A stretch of DNA of 52,942 bases, taken from DASWJZ01 sp038211615. Its GTDB lineage: Bacteria > Pseudomonadota > Alphaproteobacteria > Rhizobiales > Afifellaceae. The position numbers were made by a program, and so were the translations under genes. This document shows, piece by piece, positions 1-8,740 of this stretch (its first letter is position 1; each line of letters starts with the position of its first letter). Location of the stretch: contig JBBQVL010000022.1 in NCBI GenBank assembly GCA_038211615.1, forward strand, positions 1 through 52,942. The letters are read 5' to 3'. The notes under the pieces were generated by a model, which saw nothing but the letters and a program-made list of their open reading frames with translations, was not told where the DNA came from and ran no database searches.

Positions 1-672
1 AATGGCGGCCGCAAGATCAACGCCACGCTGATCGACCGCATCCAGGACCGTTTCGGCCGCACCATCTACCAGCACGACCAGCGCAAGTGCGACGGCTGCG
101 ACGCCGTCGCCTGGACCGGCCAGGATGAGCCGACGCTCGTCGATACGCGCGAGCAGATTCTCGACCCGATGACCGCCTACCAGATCACCTCCATGATGGA
201 GGGCGTGGTGCAGCGCGGCACGGCGACGGTCGTGAAGCAGGTCGGCAAGCCGATCGCCGGGAAGACCGGCACCACCAACGACGAGAAGGATGCCTGGTTC
301 GTCGGCTTCTCGCCGGACCTCGTGGTCGGCGTGTTCATCGGCTATGACAAGCCCCGGCCGATGGGCAAGGGACAGACCGGCGGCGTGATCGCCGCGCCGA
401 TCTTCACCGAGTTCATGAAGGTCGCACTTGCCGACGCTCCGCCGAAGGAATTCCAGGTGCCGCCGGGCATCGAGCTGATCCCGATCGACCGCCGCACGGG
501 CCTCCGCGCGCAGGCCGGCGGCGACGGCGTGATCCTCGAGGCCTTCAAGCCGGGCACGGCGCCGCCCACCAACTACTCGATCATCGGCTACCAGGATTCG
601 ATGGGAGTCCCGGAGACCATTTCTCCGGAGGCCGACCAGGCCGTGTCGAGCGGCACGGGCGGGCTTTACTAG
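1..672 (+). CDS. mrcA: Penicillin-binding protein 1A, C-terminal part (5' end outside window)
   Basis: The open frame runs in from base 1 and stops at TAG 670-672, giving the last 223 residues of a class A penicillin-binding protein (bifunctional transglycosylase/transpeptidase of peptidoglycan synthesis, periplasmic side of the inner membrane). The transpeptidase KTGTT box is visible at about residues 88-92 of the fragment, followed by the usual DAWFVGFSPDLVVGVFIGYD block and a family-typical tail rich in P, G and S. The glycosyltransferase domain and SxxK/SxN motifs lie upstream of the window. The family is certain; PBP1A (mrcA/ponA) rather than another class A PBP is inferred from the sequence style and from prfB lying nearby, an arrangement common in alphaproteobacteria. 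Confidence 0.9.
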   Translation, partial: NGGRKINATLIDRIQDRFGRTIYQHDQRKCDGCDAVAWTGQDEPTLVDTREQILDPMTAYQITSMMEGVVQRGTATVVKQVGKPIAGKTGTTNDEKDAWFVGFSPDLVVGVFIGYDKPRPMGKGQTGGVIAAPIFTEFMKVALADAPPKEFQVPPGIELIPIDRRTGLRAQAGGDGVILEAFKPGTAPPTNYSIIGYQDSMGVPETISPEADQAVSSGTGGLY

Positions 673-878
673 AGGGTCGGACGGTTCGCGAGGGATGCGC
701 TTGCGCAGGCGAGGGGCAGTTTGATCTGCTTCGAGCCGCGCGCCCTTGGGCGGCCATTCAAGCAAAATTCACGACGAACCCGGATTGGGCGAGGGGTCGG
801 TTTCGCCGCCTCGGGCCTGTGATATCTCTGCTATAGTGATGGAGTAGAGGACGTTCAGATCAAGGCCAGGGGGATTTC

Positions 879-1979
879 ATGAAGTACTCATTGCCCGCAA
901 ACTTTCATCGTCCGCGTCGCGCCTTTGCCGCTCTTCTGTTTGCCTCGGCATTTGTCTTCGGCTCCATCAGCGCCGGTCAGGCGGACGGATCCGGGGAAAT
1001 TCGCGTCATGTCGCGGAATCTCTACCAGGGCGCTGACCTCGCTCCTCTGGTATCAGCCGGATCGCTTCCCGCGCTCGTCGCTGCTGCCGGCCAGGCGCTG
1101 CAGGACATCCGCACGAGCCGGCCCGCGGACAGGGCCGCCGCCGTCGCACGTGAAATCGTCCGGAACCGGGCCGACCTGGTCGGCCTGCAGGAAGCGACCA
1201 TCGTCCGGGTTGGGCCGCTGAGCATTCCTCCCGATCCGACCGCCGCCCTGCCGGAGACCGATGTCGAGTCGGACGGGCTGCAATCATTGGTGAAGGAGCT
1301 GCAGCGGCTTCGCGAGCCTTTCGAGGTCGTGGCAATAGTGCCCGGCGTTGACGCGCAGCTTCCGACCTCGCTTGGTGTCGACGCCCGTCTGACCGGGCGC
1401 GTTGCGATCATCGCCAGGACTCGGGCGAATCTCAAACTCTCGAATGTGCGGGTGCAGGGATTCCTGCGAAACCTGACCCTCAACACGCTAGGCGGGCCGA
1501 TCGTGAACGCTCGCGGCTGGGCTTCCGTCGATGTGGAGAAAGATGGTCGCAAGTTCCGTTTCGCCACGACGCACCTCGATGCGGATGATCCCGGCATCCG
1601 CAGCCTTCAGGCGATCGACATGATCGCCGGGGCGGGAGACACCAGCCTGCCGCTGGTCTTCGTCGGTGACTTCAATGTCACGGCCACCACGTTGGCGGAC
1701 CCGACCTACGGACAATTTCCGGCTGCCGGGTTCGTGGACGCATGGACGCGGAAGCGCCCGTCGGACCCAGGGCTGACCTGCTGCCATCTGGCGGATCTCT
1801 CCAACCCCACATCGGCGCCTTTCGACCGCCGCATCGACCTTGTCCTTTTCCGCGGCGCGTTCCAGGTCGAAGATATCGGTCTCGTCGGCCAAAAGCCCGG
1901 CGACCGCATACCGCCCGGACTGTGGCCGTCGGACCATGCCGGGATCGTGGCGACCCTTCGCATCCCGCGGGGACATTGA
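879..1979 (+). CDS. Exported endonuclease/exonuclease/phosphatase-family protein
   Basis: This 366-aa protein starts at an ATG preceded by AGGGGG at good spacing. A signal peptide covers roughly residues 1-35 (basic start, hydrophobic run, cleavage near SAGQADG). The rest carries the metal-dependent EEP fold signature: SRNLYQGAD near 45, GLQEA near 102 (metal-binding Glu), TTHLDADD near 229 (catalytic His), VGDFNV near 261 (Asp/Asn pair) and SDHAG near 350 (final Asp-His). All key residues are present, so it should be an active phosphoesterase or nuclease in the periplasm or outside the cell. Substrate is unknown; DNA, sphingomyelin and inositol phosphates are all used in this superfamily. 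It stands alone between mrcA and prfB with about 200 bp upstream. A TATAGT hexamer at 832-837 could be a -10 element but has no convincing -35. Confidence 0.85.
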   Translation: MKYSLPANFHRPRRAFAALLFASAFVFGSISAGQADGSGEIRVMSRNLYQGADLAPLVSAGSLPALVAAAGQALQDIRTSRPADRAAAVAREIVRNRADLVGLQEATIVRVGPLSIPPDPTAALPETDVESDGLQSLVKELQRLREPFEVVAIVPGVDAQLPTSLGVDARLTGRVAIIARTRANLKLSNVRVQGFLRNLTLNTLGGPIVNARGWASVDVEKDGRKFRFATTHLDADDPGIRSLQAIDMIAGAGDTSLPLVFVGDFNVTATTLADPTYGQFPAAGFVDAWTRKRPSDPGLTCCHLADLSNPTSAPFDRRIDLVLFRGAFQVEDIGLVGQKPGDRIPPGLWPSDHAGIVATLRIPRGH

Positions 1980-2091
1980 GCCTCCCGCCGGACCTGTCTC
2001 AGCCCAGCCCTTGCGCCGCTCGGCAGCCGCGCTAAATGAAGGGGCAAGGCGTGGACCCGAGTCCGCGCCTTTCGCTTGATTGGAGGCGGAC

Positions 2092-3229
2092 ATGCGAGCC
2101 GAAATCTCTGCGCTGGTCGACGATATCCGCGGCGCCGTGTCGTTGATCCGGAGGCATCTTTGACTGGGATGTTGCTGAACGCCGCCTGCAGGAGCTGAAC
2201 GCCCGCATCGAGAGTTCCGACCTCTGGAACCGTCCGGAGGAGGCGCAGGCGATCATGCGCGAGCGCCAGCACCTCGACGACGCGATCTCCGCGGTGAAGA
2301 AAACGGAGCGCGAGCTTGAGGATTCGATCGGCCTGATCGAGCTTGGCGAGGCTGAGGGCGACAAGGACGTCGTCGCAGAGGCGGAGAAGGCGATCGAGCG
2401 CCTCGCCAAGGAGATGGCACGCCGCCAGGTCGAGACGCTCCTCTCGGGCGAGGCCGACCACAGCGACTCCTACCTGGAGGTCCACGCAGGCGCGGGGGGC
2501 ACCGAGAGCCAGGACTGGGCGCAGATGCTCCTGCGCATGTACACGCGCTGGGCGGAACAGCGCGGCTCCAAGGTCGAAATCCTCGAAATGCAGGACGGCG
2601 AGCAGGCCGGCATCAAATCCGCCACGCTGCTGATCAAGGGGCAGAACGCCTATGGCTGGCTGAAGACGGAATCCGGCGTACACCGGCTGGTGCGCATCTC
2701 GCCGTTCGACTCCAACGCGCGCCGCCATACGAGCTTCGCCAGCGTCTGGGTCTACCCGGTGGTCGACGATTCCATCAAGATCGAGATCAACGACAGCGAC
2801 GTCCGCACCGACACCTACCGCGCCTCCGGCTCCGGCGGCCAGCACATCAACACGACCGACTCAGCCGTGCGCCTGACCCACATCCCCACCGGCATCGCCG
2901 TCGCCTGCCAGAGCGAGCGCTCGCAGCACAAGAACCGTGCGACCGCCTGGGAGATGCTGCGCTCCCGCCTCTACGAGGCGGAGCTGAAGAAGCGCGAGGA
3001 GGCGGCCATGGCGACGGAGGCGGCGAAGACCGAGATCGGCTGGGGACACCAGATCCGCTCCTACGTTCTGCAGCCCTACCAGCTCGTGAAGGATCTCCGC
3101 ACCGGCCACGAGAGCACCTCACCCGGCAACGTGCTCGACGGCGACCTCGACCCCTTCATGGAAGCCTCGCTCGCACATCGGATTTCTGGCGGTGTCGGTG
3201 GGGCAGGCGAGGGAGCGGAGGCGGGGTAG
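2092..3229 (+). CDS. prfB: Peptide chain release factor 2 (with programmed +1 frameshift)
   Basis: RF2 recognises UGA and UAA stop codons and triggers peptide release. The gene starts at ATG 2092 and reads 23 codons to an in-frame TGA at 2161-2163. A +1 shift at CTT TGA C continues into the long frame ending at 3229, about 378 residues in total. The long frame contains the catalytic GSGGQHINTTDSAVRL block (GGQ near residue 247) and ends in LDPFMEASL, typical of RF2, plus a short Gly-rich tail. Without the shift the first in-frame Met is at 2255, which would remove part of the N-terminal helical domain. The gene therefore has to be annotated as joined frames 2092-2160 and 2162-3229. Confidence 0.95.
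2151..2164 (+). promoter_or_regulatory. prfB autoregulatory +1 frameshift site
   Basis: The sequence CGGAGGCATCTTTGAC holds an internal Shine-Dalgarno-like GGAGG (2150-2154), then CTT (2158-2160) and TGA C (2161-2164). This is the established prfB frameshift layout: tRNA-Leu slips from CUU to UUU when RF2 is scarce, and the upstream SD stimulates the shift. When RF2 is abundant it terminates at the UGA and the product is only 23 residues, giving feedback control. Confidence 0.95.
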
Positions 3230-3281
3230 CCCTTCCGTTTCAGCGTCCCTCGTTCTGAGGTGGGGGCCTCCGGCACTGAGC

Positions 3282-4592
3282 TCAGCTCGGTCCGCGCAGC
3301 GCCTTGCCGGCAGCGAGGTAGAGTGTCGGGTCCACGGCGTCGCCGCCGCGGCGTGTCTCGTAGTGGAGATGCGGGCCGGTGGAGCGGCCGGTCGAGCCGA
3401 CAAGCCCGAGCGGCGTGCCGGTTGTGACTTTTGTCCCGACGCTGACCAGGATCGCCGAGAGATGGCCGTAGCGGGTGGAGACGCCATCGGCGTGCTTTAC
3501 CTCGACCATCTGGCCGTAGCCGCCGCTCCATCCCGCGGAGATTACCGTTCCCGGCGCCGTCGCCGTGACGGAGCTGCCGGCCGCCGCCACGAGGTCGAGC
3601 CCGGCATGGAAGGCCGGGCGATTGAGGAACGGATCGCGGCGATAGCCGAAGCGGCTCGAAACCCGCGTCGCCCTGACGGGCATCCCGACGGGCAGCGCCG
3701 CGGCCGCATGGCGGAGCGCGTCGATGTCGTCGAGCGTATGGCCGAGGAGCGCCGTCTTCTCCACGAAATGCAGGCCGGTCGTCGGAACGAAGGGACCGCC
3801 TTCGGCATCGCCCGCGCCGTCGTCCGCTCCGGTCACGCCGATCGGCGCAAGTGCCGCTGAAAGCCGGTCCGCCTCGCTCTGCGCCGCCAGGCCGAGCACA
3901 TCGAGCGTCTTCGACAGATTCGCCTCCGTGCCGTCGAGCGAGGCGCGCACCTTGGAAAGGAGCGGGCGGATGTTCTCCGGCTGGGTGGAGGGCTTTGCGT
4001 TCGCGTGCGGGTGAAGCAGCAGATTGGTGATCGCGTCGCCGGCGACTGGCGTCTCGGTCGGCATGTAGCCGAGCGGCCCGGGCGCGTCGGCATCGGAATC
4101 GGCAGGACCGTCCTCGGTCGGGGCATCGGCCAGAGGCTGCGCATCGGCGGGTTCAGCCGCGGGGCTGACCGCAATGCCGGCCGTCCGCGCCCGCCCGACG
4201 ATCCCGTCGAGCGCCGACTGGCGCTGCTCGATTGTCGCCTGCTGGTCGAGCAGGTTGGCAAGCTGCTGCTCGACGCCCTCCGTCTGCACGAGATGGCGGC
4301 TGGTCAGGCGATCGAGCTCGGAGCGGAGCGCCGCGATGCGCTCCTCGTAGGCATATTGCATCGAGACCTGGTGCGTGACGGCAGCCCCGACCAGATCGTC
4401 GCGATAGATGAGATAGGCGGTCGAAATCACATAGCCGCCAAGCAGCAGCACGAAAAACCCGATCGCCGGACCCGCTATCATGGGGCGAATGGCGAAGTTC
4501 CGCACGCGTCCGCCACGCTTGTAGGTGACGGTCCACGACGGCCTTCGGGTAGAGTAGTTCAGCCGTTGCTGGCTGGGATGGACCATGGTCAC
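3282..4592 (-). CDS. Membrane-anchored M23 family peptidase (LytM-type)
   Basis: This 436-aa protein has a cytoplasmic basic N-terminus, one transmembrane helix at about 38-60, a coiled-coil stretch at about 70-130, an acidic Ala/Pro-rich linker and a C-terminal M23 (LytM/lysostaphin) domain. The zinc ligands are visible: HAGLDL near 329-334 (H and D) and HLHYE near 406-410 (HxH). It is therefore likely an active peptidoglycan DD-endopeptidase rather than an EnvC-type degenerate activator. It lies downstream of bcp on the same strand with 88 bp between them containing a hairpin, and its 3' end faces prfB with a 52-bp gap. The start ATG at 4592 is followed by MVH two codons later, so the exact start could be two codons downstream. 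Confidence 0.9.
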   Translation of the reverse strand: MTMVHPSQQRLNYSTRRPSWTVTYKRGGRVRNFAIRPMIAGPAIGFFVLLLGGYVISTAYLIYRDDLVGAAVTHQVSMQYAYEERIAALRSELDRLTSRHLVQTEGVEQQLANLLDQQATIEQRQSALDGIVGRARTAGIAVSPAAEPADAQPLADAPTEDGPADSDADAPGPLGYMPTETPVAGDAITNLLLHPHANAKPSTQPENIRPLLSKVRASLDGTEANLSKTLDVLGLAAQSEADRLSAALAPIGVTGADDGAGDAEGGPFVPTTGLHFVEKTALLGHTLDDIDALRHAAAALPVGMPVRATRVSSRFGYRRDPFLNRPAFHAGLDLVAAAGSSVTATAPGTVISAGWSGGYGQMVEVKHADGVSTRYGHLSAILVSVGTKVTTGTPLGLVGSTGRSTGPHLHYETRRGGDAVDPTLYLAAGKALRGPS

Positions 4593-4617
4593 GCAGGGAA
4601 CGTTTCGACGCGGCGAT

Positions 4618-4645
4618 AATGGTTCGTCAAGGTTAACGAACCATT
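4618..4645. repeat. Perfect 10-bp inverted repeat between bcp and the M23 peptidase gene
   Basis: The arms AATGGTTCGT (4618-4627) and ACGAACCATT (4636-4645) are exact complements with an 8-base loop. There is no T-run, so a classical terminator is unlikely. It sits 26 bp upstream of the M23 start codon and may be an operator or an mRNA hairpin. The right half contains GTTAAC, reminiscent of a CtrA half-site, but no second half at the expected spacing was seen. Confidence 0.6.
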
Positions 4646-4680
4646 GCCCGGCGCGTCGCTCCCGCGTGGAAATGCGCCGG

Positions 4681-5157
4681 CTATTTACCGAGCGCGTTCG
4701 CGGCGTCGAGCACCTCCTGCACGTGGCCCTCGACCTTCACCTTGCGCCAGATGCCGGCGAGCTTGCCCTCGCGGTCGATGAGGAATGTGGAACGGTCGAC
4801 GCCCATGTATTTGCGCCCGTACATCGATTTCTCGATCCACACGCCATAGGCTCCGGCCGCCGCCTTCTCCTCGTCGGCGGCGAGCGCGATGGTCAGCTCG
4901 TGCTTCGCCTTGAACTTGTCGTGATCGCGGGCGCTGTCGGGCGAGAGGCCGACGACGGTCGCACCGGCCTTCTCGAACTCCGCCTTGCGGGCGCTGAAAT
5001 CGATTGCCTCGCGGGTGCAGCCGGAGGTGTCGTCCTTCGGATAGAAATAGACGATTACCGCCTTGCCGCGCTGTTCGCTCAGCTTGAAACGGCCGCCGCC
5101 GTCTGTTGGCAGGTCGAAGTCCGGGGCCGCGTCGCCCTCCTTCAGCATCGTCACCAT
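4681..5157 (-). CDS. bcp: Thioredoxin-dependent peroxiredoxin, Bcp/PrxQ type
   Basis: This cytoplasmic thiol peroxidase reduces hydroperoxides. The peroxidatic motif PKDDTSGCTRE is at residues 40-50 with Cys47 (PxxxTxxC). Many Bcp proteins carry a second, resolving Cys five residues later; here that position is in AIDF, so the enzyme is probably 1-Cys or uses a partner thiol. The frame is open up to 5250, but the ATG at 5157 has AAAGG six bases upstream and gives 158 aa, close to the family norm of about 155; an ATG at 5163 abuts the same AAAGG. It is transcribed toward the M23 gene and divergently from the AsmA-like gene. Confidence 0.93.
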   Translation of the reverse strand: MVTMLKEGDAAPDFDLPTDGGGRFKLSEQRGKAVIVYFYPKDDTSGCTREAIDFSARKAEFEKAGATVVGLSPDSARDHDKFKAKHELTIALAADEEKAAAGAYGVWIEKSMYGRKYMGVDRSTFLIDREGKLAGIWRKVKVEGHVQEVLDAANALGK

Positions 5158-5292
5158 GGTCATCCTTTCGTCATGCTTGGGCCCAAGGCTCTGACGCCCG
5201 TTGCGCCGCAAAACACTGCGTTGGCGGCGTGAATCGTATAGGATACGCATCGCCGCCGCCGCAGCGTGGGCCGTCGCGCCCCAGACAAGGAC

Positions 5293-8200
5293 ATGTCGAA
5301 GGTCCCACAGTCAACGGATGAGTCCGAGCCGGGAGATGGGCCGGTAGAGGAGTTGCGGCCGACGCGGCCGCTTCGCCGCGCGCTTGTCGTTGTCCTCAGC
5401 CTGATCGTCGTTCTGGTTGCCGGCGGCGGTTGGCTCTATTGGCGCGCGACGACGGCCTCGATCAGCCTTGGATTCATCAGCGGGCGGGTGGAGGCGGCGC
5501 TCCGCGAGCGGCTGCCGCCGGATTCGCGGCTGGCGGTCGGATCGACGGCGGTCTCCTACCGCGAAGGGCAGGGCGTGATCCTCAGGATCGAGGACCTGCA
5601 CCTCCTGCTGCCCGGCATTGCGGATGTCGCGGCGGAGGACGTCGCCACGCGGACCACGGCGTCGGCCCTGCTCCACGGGCGCATCGATCTCCAGTCGGTC
5701 ACGGCGTCGGGCCTTTCGATCGGCGTCGCAACGCCGCCGCACGTGGCGCATGACGGCAGCACCGTCGATCTTCTCCGCCGCGCCTCCAAGACGATGATGG
5801 ACCAGGCGGTCAAGGCCGACACACTGATCCGCGAGATCGGCCTGCAGGAAGTCGTGGTGCGCGACGCTGCGATCCGCCTCGACGATCAGGACGGAAAGCC
5901 GACGGGGGCGCCGCTGCACATCGCCGAGGCGAACTGGGCGCCGCTTGGCGCCGATCGCAGCAAGGTCTGGATGCAGATCCTGGAGGCGGATGGCCACGAC
6001 TGGGATATGACGCTCGAGCGCAGAACGCTCGGCAACGGTGAGAGCTCGGTCTCGGCGGAGGTGGAGGATCTGCCGCTCGCCACCCTCGCGCCGAAGCTTG
6101 CCGGCGGCGGCGACGGCCCGTATTTCCGCTCCACCGTCACCGTTCAGGCGCGCATGGCCGAAGCCGCAGACGGCAGCTTCCTGGGCCTCCGCGGCATCGT
6201 CTCCACCGCCGACGGCCAGCTTTCGCTGACCGGCGTGGAGGCGGTGAACGTCGAGACGATCGCGCTGAATTTCGTGCTCGACCCGACCGGCGACAGGATC
6301 ACCGTACCGAACGGGGAAATCCGCACCCGCGCCGGACGCGCGCGGTTCGAGGGCGTCGCGGATTTCACCGAGCCCGGGCACGTCACTCTCCTGGCGCGCG
6401 TGCGGGACGGAACGCTCCCGACGCCGATCGGCGACAAGAAGGCAGTGCAGCTTATCGGCGGGGGAGGGATGGCGCGCCTGAGCTTCGCCGACCTTGGAAT
6501 CGAGGTGCAGCAGTTCAGCCTGATGACGCCGGACGGCACGGCGTCCATCATCGGCCAGGCAAGCCTCGCGGGCGCCAACCCCGGACTTTCCTTCGCGCTG
6601 TCGCTGACGCAGATGCCGGCGGCCGTCATGCGCGCGCTCTGGCCGCCTTTCGTGGTGACGAAGACGCGTGCGTGGTTCGACATCAACGTCAAGGGCGGGA
6701 GCCTCGGCCCGGCGACCCTGCAGGTGGCGCTGCCGCCGGATCACATCGGGGCGCGCGGTCGCGGCAAGGTGCTGCCCGACACCGCGCTGGTCGGGACGGT
6801 GCCGTTCAAGGACGCGGAGTTTTCGCCCATCGGGACTTTCCCGACCATCAGGAATTCCACCGGCGGCATCACCTTCGGCAATGCGACCGCGAGCGTCTGG
6901 GCGCAGACCGGCGTGGTGCAGGTCGCCGGCAAGGGCGACGTGCAGGCCGGCGGCACCACGCTCATCATTCCCGAGCTCGGCCGCGCCCAGCCGCGCGGCG
7001 ACCTGCACCTGGAGCTCGCCGGCTCCGCCGCGGCGCTCGCCGCCGTGTCGAACACCCCGCCGCTTTCCGTCGCGGCGAAGCAGGGCGTCCTGCCGGACAG
7101 CCTTTCGGGAGACGCGTCCCTCTCGCTCGACGCGAGCATCCCGATGTACGAAAGCAATTTCGCCGACGTCGTCCCGACCTTCCGTCTCGGCCTCTCCGGC
7201 TTCTCCAGCGCCACGCCGATCAACGGCCGCATGATCGCGTCGGCCGACCTTGTGCTGGAAGGCAATCCGAAGAGCTACACCGTCAAGGGCAAGGGCAATC
7301 TCGACGGCCTCGATGCAACGGTCGATCTGATCCTCGGGGCCGGCGCTCCGGAGACCTCGGCGGTCAGCATCAGGCTCGACGACGACACGCGCGAGCGGCT
7401 CGGCTTCGGCCTTGGCAACCTCGTCACCGGTCCGATGCTCGCCGCCGTCACGCATCCCGACGATGCGCGCCAGCAGATCGCGATCGACCTGAAGCAGAGC
7501 CGCATCAGCCTGCCGTTCCTCGGCTGGGAGAAAGGCCCCGGCGTGCCGGCGACCGCGAGCTTCCTCATGGAGAAGACCTCGACCGGACGCGAGATCACGA
7601 ACTTCCAGCTCTCCGGCAAGGGCTTCGAGGCGCGCGGCACGCTCTCCTTCGGGCTCGACGGCCGGCTTCGCGCGATGGATCTCGAAAAGCTCGCGCTCCG
7701 GCCCGGCGACCAGCTCTCGGTCAGCGCGGCCGCCAACGGCGGCGGATATGACGTGAAGGTGCGGGGCTCGGCGCTCGACGCGCGTGGCATCCTGCAGGGT
7801 GTGCGCTCAGGCGTCGGCGGAGGCGCCGCGGACATCTTCCCCATCGCGATGTCCCTCAACATCGACGTCGTCACGGGTCAGAACAGCGTCGCGCTTTCCA
7901 ATATCGCCGGGACGCTGAAGATCACGAAGAAGGGCCTCGACGCCGCTTCGCTGAAGGGCAAGAGCAACAACGACCAGCCGTTCGAATGGACGCTCGGGCA
8001 CGAGGGCGACACGCGGGTGCTCCGGCTTTTCGCCGACGGCGGCGGCGCACTGATCCGCTTCGCCGGCATCTACAGCCGCATCGCCGGCGGCAACCTCATC
8101 CTCGACTATAGCGGACCCGTCGGCGGTGCCGGCACCGGCATGGTGGTGATGCGCGACTTCCGTCTCCTGAACGAGACCGCGCTGAAGCCCGCCGTCGCCA

Positions 8201-8604
8201 CCACGAACGCCGCCATGCCGCGTGGCGGCGTGGCGCAGGCCAACGCGGAGGCCACGAGCGACCTGCAGTTCAGCCAGCTGAAGATCCCCTTCCGCCAGGA
8301 GGACTGGGTGATCACCGTCAACGACGCGGCGCTGCGCGGCTCGGCGCTTGGCGCGACCGCCAGCGGAACGGTGAACCTGCCGGGCGGGAAGATCGCGATC
8401 AGCGGCGCCTTCATTCCGGCCTTCGGCATCAACAACATCGCCGGCGGCATTCCGATTCTCGGCGGTCTCTTCGGCGGCCGCAACGAAGGCCTGTTCGGCG
8501 TGACCTACCGGCTGTTCGGCCCGCTCGACAGCCCGCAGCTCACGATGAACCCGATCTCCGCGCTGGCGCCGGGGATTTTCAGGCGGATCTTCGAATACCG
8601 CTAG
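5293..8604 (+). CDS. Large AsmA/YhdP-like inner-membrane-anchored envelope protein (DUF3971-type)
   Basis: About 1103 aa. A short charged N-terminus is followed by one transmembrane helix at about 30-52 (ALVVVLSLIVVLVAGGGWLY) and then a very long periplasmic beta-rich region with repeated hydrophobic-polar alternation. The last 150 residues carry the AsmA-like C-terminal signature (FGINNIAGGIPILGGLFGG, then GPLDSPQLTMNP). Members of this superfamily (AsmA, YhdP, TamB) form grooved bridges thought to carry phospholipid from inner to outer membrane. The start ATG at 5293 follows AAGGA; an in-frame GTG at 5266 lacks a ribosome site. The gene is single and divergent from bcp. YhdP-like is my assignment from length and ends; the fine subfamily is uncertain. 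Confidence 0.85.
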   Translation: MSKVPQSTDESEPGDGPVEELRPTRPLRRALVVVLSLIVVLVAGGGWLYWRATTASISLGFISGRVEAALRERLPPDSRLAVGSTAVSYREGQGVILRIEDLHLLLPGIADVAAEDVATRTTASALLHGRIDLQSVTASGLSIGVATPPHVAHDGSTVDLLRRASKTMMDQAVKADTLIREIGLQEVVVRDAAIRLDDQDGKPTGAPLHIAEANWAPLGADRSKVWMQILEADGHDWDMTLERRTLGNGESSVSAEVEDLPLATLAPKLAGGGDGPYFRSTVTVQARMAEAADGSFLGLRGIVSTADGQLSLTGVEAVNVETIALNFVLDPTGDRITVPNGEIRTRAGRARFEGVADFTEPGHVTLLARVRDGTLPTPIGDKKAVQLIGGGGMARLSFADLGIEVQQFSLMTPDGTASIIGQASLAGANPGLSFALSLTQMPAAVMRALWPPFVVTKTRAWFDINVKGGSLGPATLQVALPPDHIGARGRGKVLPDTALVGTVPFKDAEFSPIGTFPTIRNSTGGITFGNATASVWAQTGVVQVAGKGDVQAGGTTLIIPELGRAQPRGDLHLELAGSAAALAAVSNTPPLSVAAKQGVLPDSLSGDASLSLDASIPMYESNFADVVPTFRLGLSGFSSATPINGRMIASADLVLEGNPKSYTVKGKGNLDGLDATVDLILGAGAPETSAVSIRLDDDTRERLGFGLGNLVTGPMLAAVTHPDDARQQIAIDLKQSRISLPFLGWEKGPGVPATASFLMEKTSTGREITNFQLSGKGFEARGTLSFGLDGRLRAMDLEKLALRPGDQLSVSAAANGGGYDVKVRGSALDARGILQGVRSGVGGGAADIFPIAMSLNIDVVTGQNSVALSNIAGTLKITKKGLDAASLKGKSNNDQPFEWTLGHEGDTRVLRLFADGGGALIRFAGIYSRIAGGNLILDYSGPVGGAGTGMVVMRDFRLLNETALKPAVATTNAAMPRGGVAQANAEATSDLQFSQLKIPFRQEDWVITVNDAALRGSALGATASGTVNLPGGKIAISGAFIPAFGINNIAGGIPILGGLFGGRNEGLFGVTYRLFGPLDSPQLTMNPISALAPGIFRRIFEYR

Positions 8605-8623
8605 TGGTCATACCGCCGCGGCC

Positions 8624-8719
8624 GTCATGCCGTGGCTTGACCATGGCACCCATTCCGTAACGCCGGGAGTTAGTCGCCCACGCTACGGAATGGATTGCCG
8701 GGTCAAGCCCGGCAATGAC
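8624..8719. repeat. Imperfect long palindrome (intergenic repeat element, RIME/REP-like)
   Basis: The left arm (about 8624-8660, GTCATGCCG...CCATTCCGTA) pairs with the right arm (about 8684-8719, TACGGAATGG...GGCAATGAC) with few mismatches around a 23-base centre. It fills the gap between two convergent genes. Elements with ends reading GTCATTGCCGGGCTTGACC are very common as dispersed intergenic palindromes in Rhizobiales; copy number cannot be judged here because no clear second copy was found in this window. It may also act as a bidirectional terminator. Confidence 0.75.
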
Positions 8720-8740
8720 GACAGCGGGAGAATGCAGCCC

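Noticed and set aside
5311..7455. 714-codon open frame antisense to the AsmA-like gene
   Set aside because: Arg/Asp/Ala-rich translation typical of the opposite strand of high-GC genes; no ribosome site or domain, and the plus-strand protein is clearly real.
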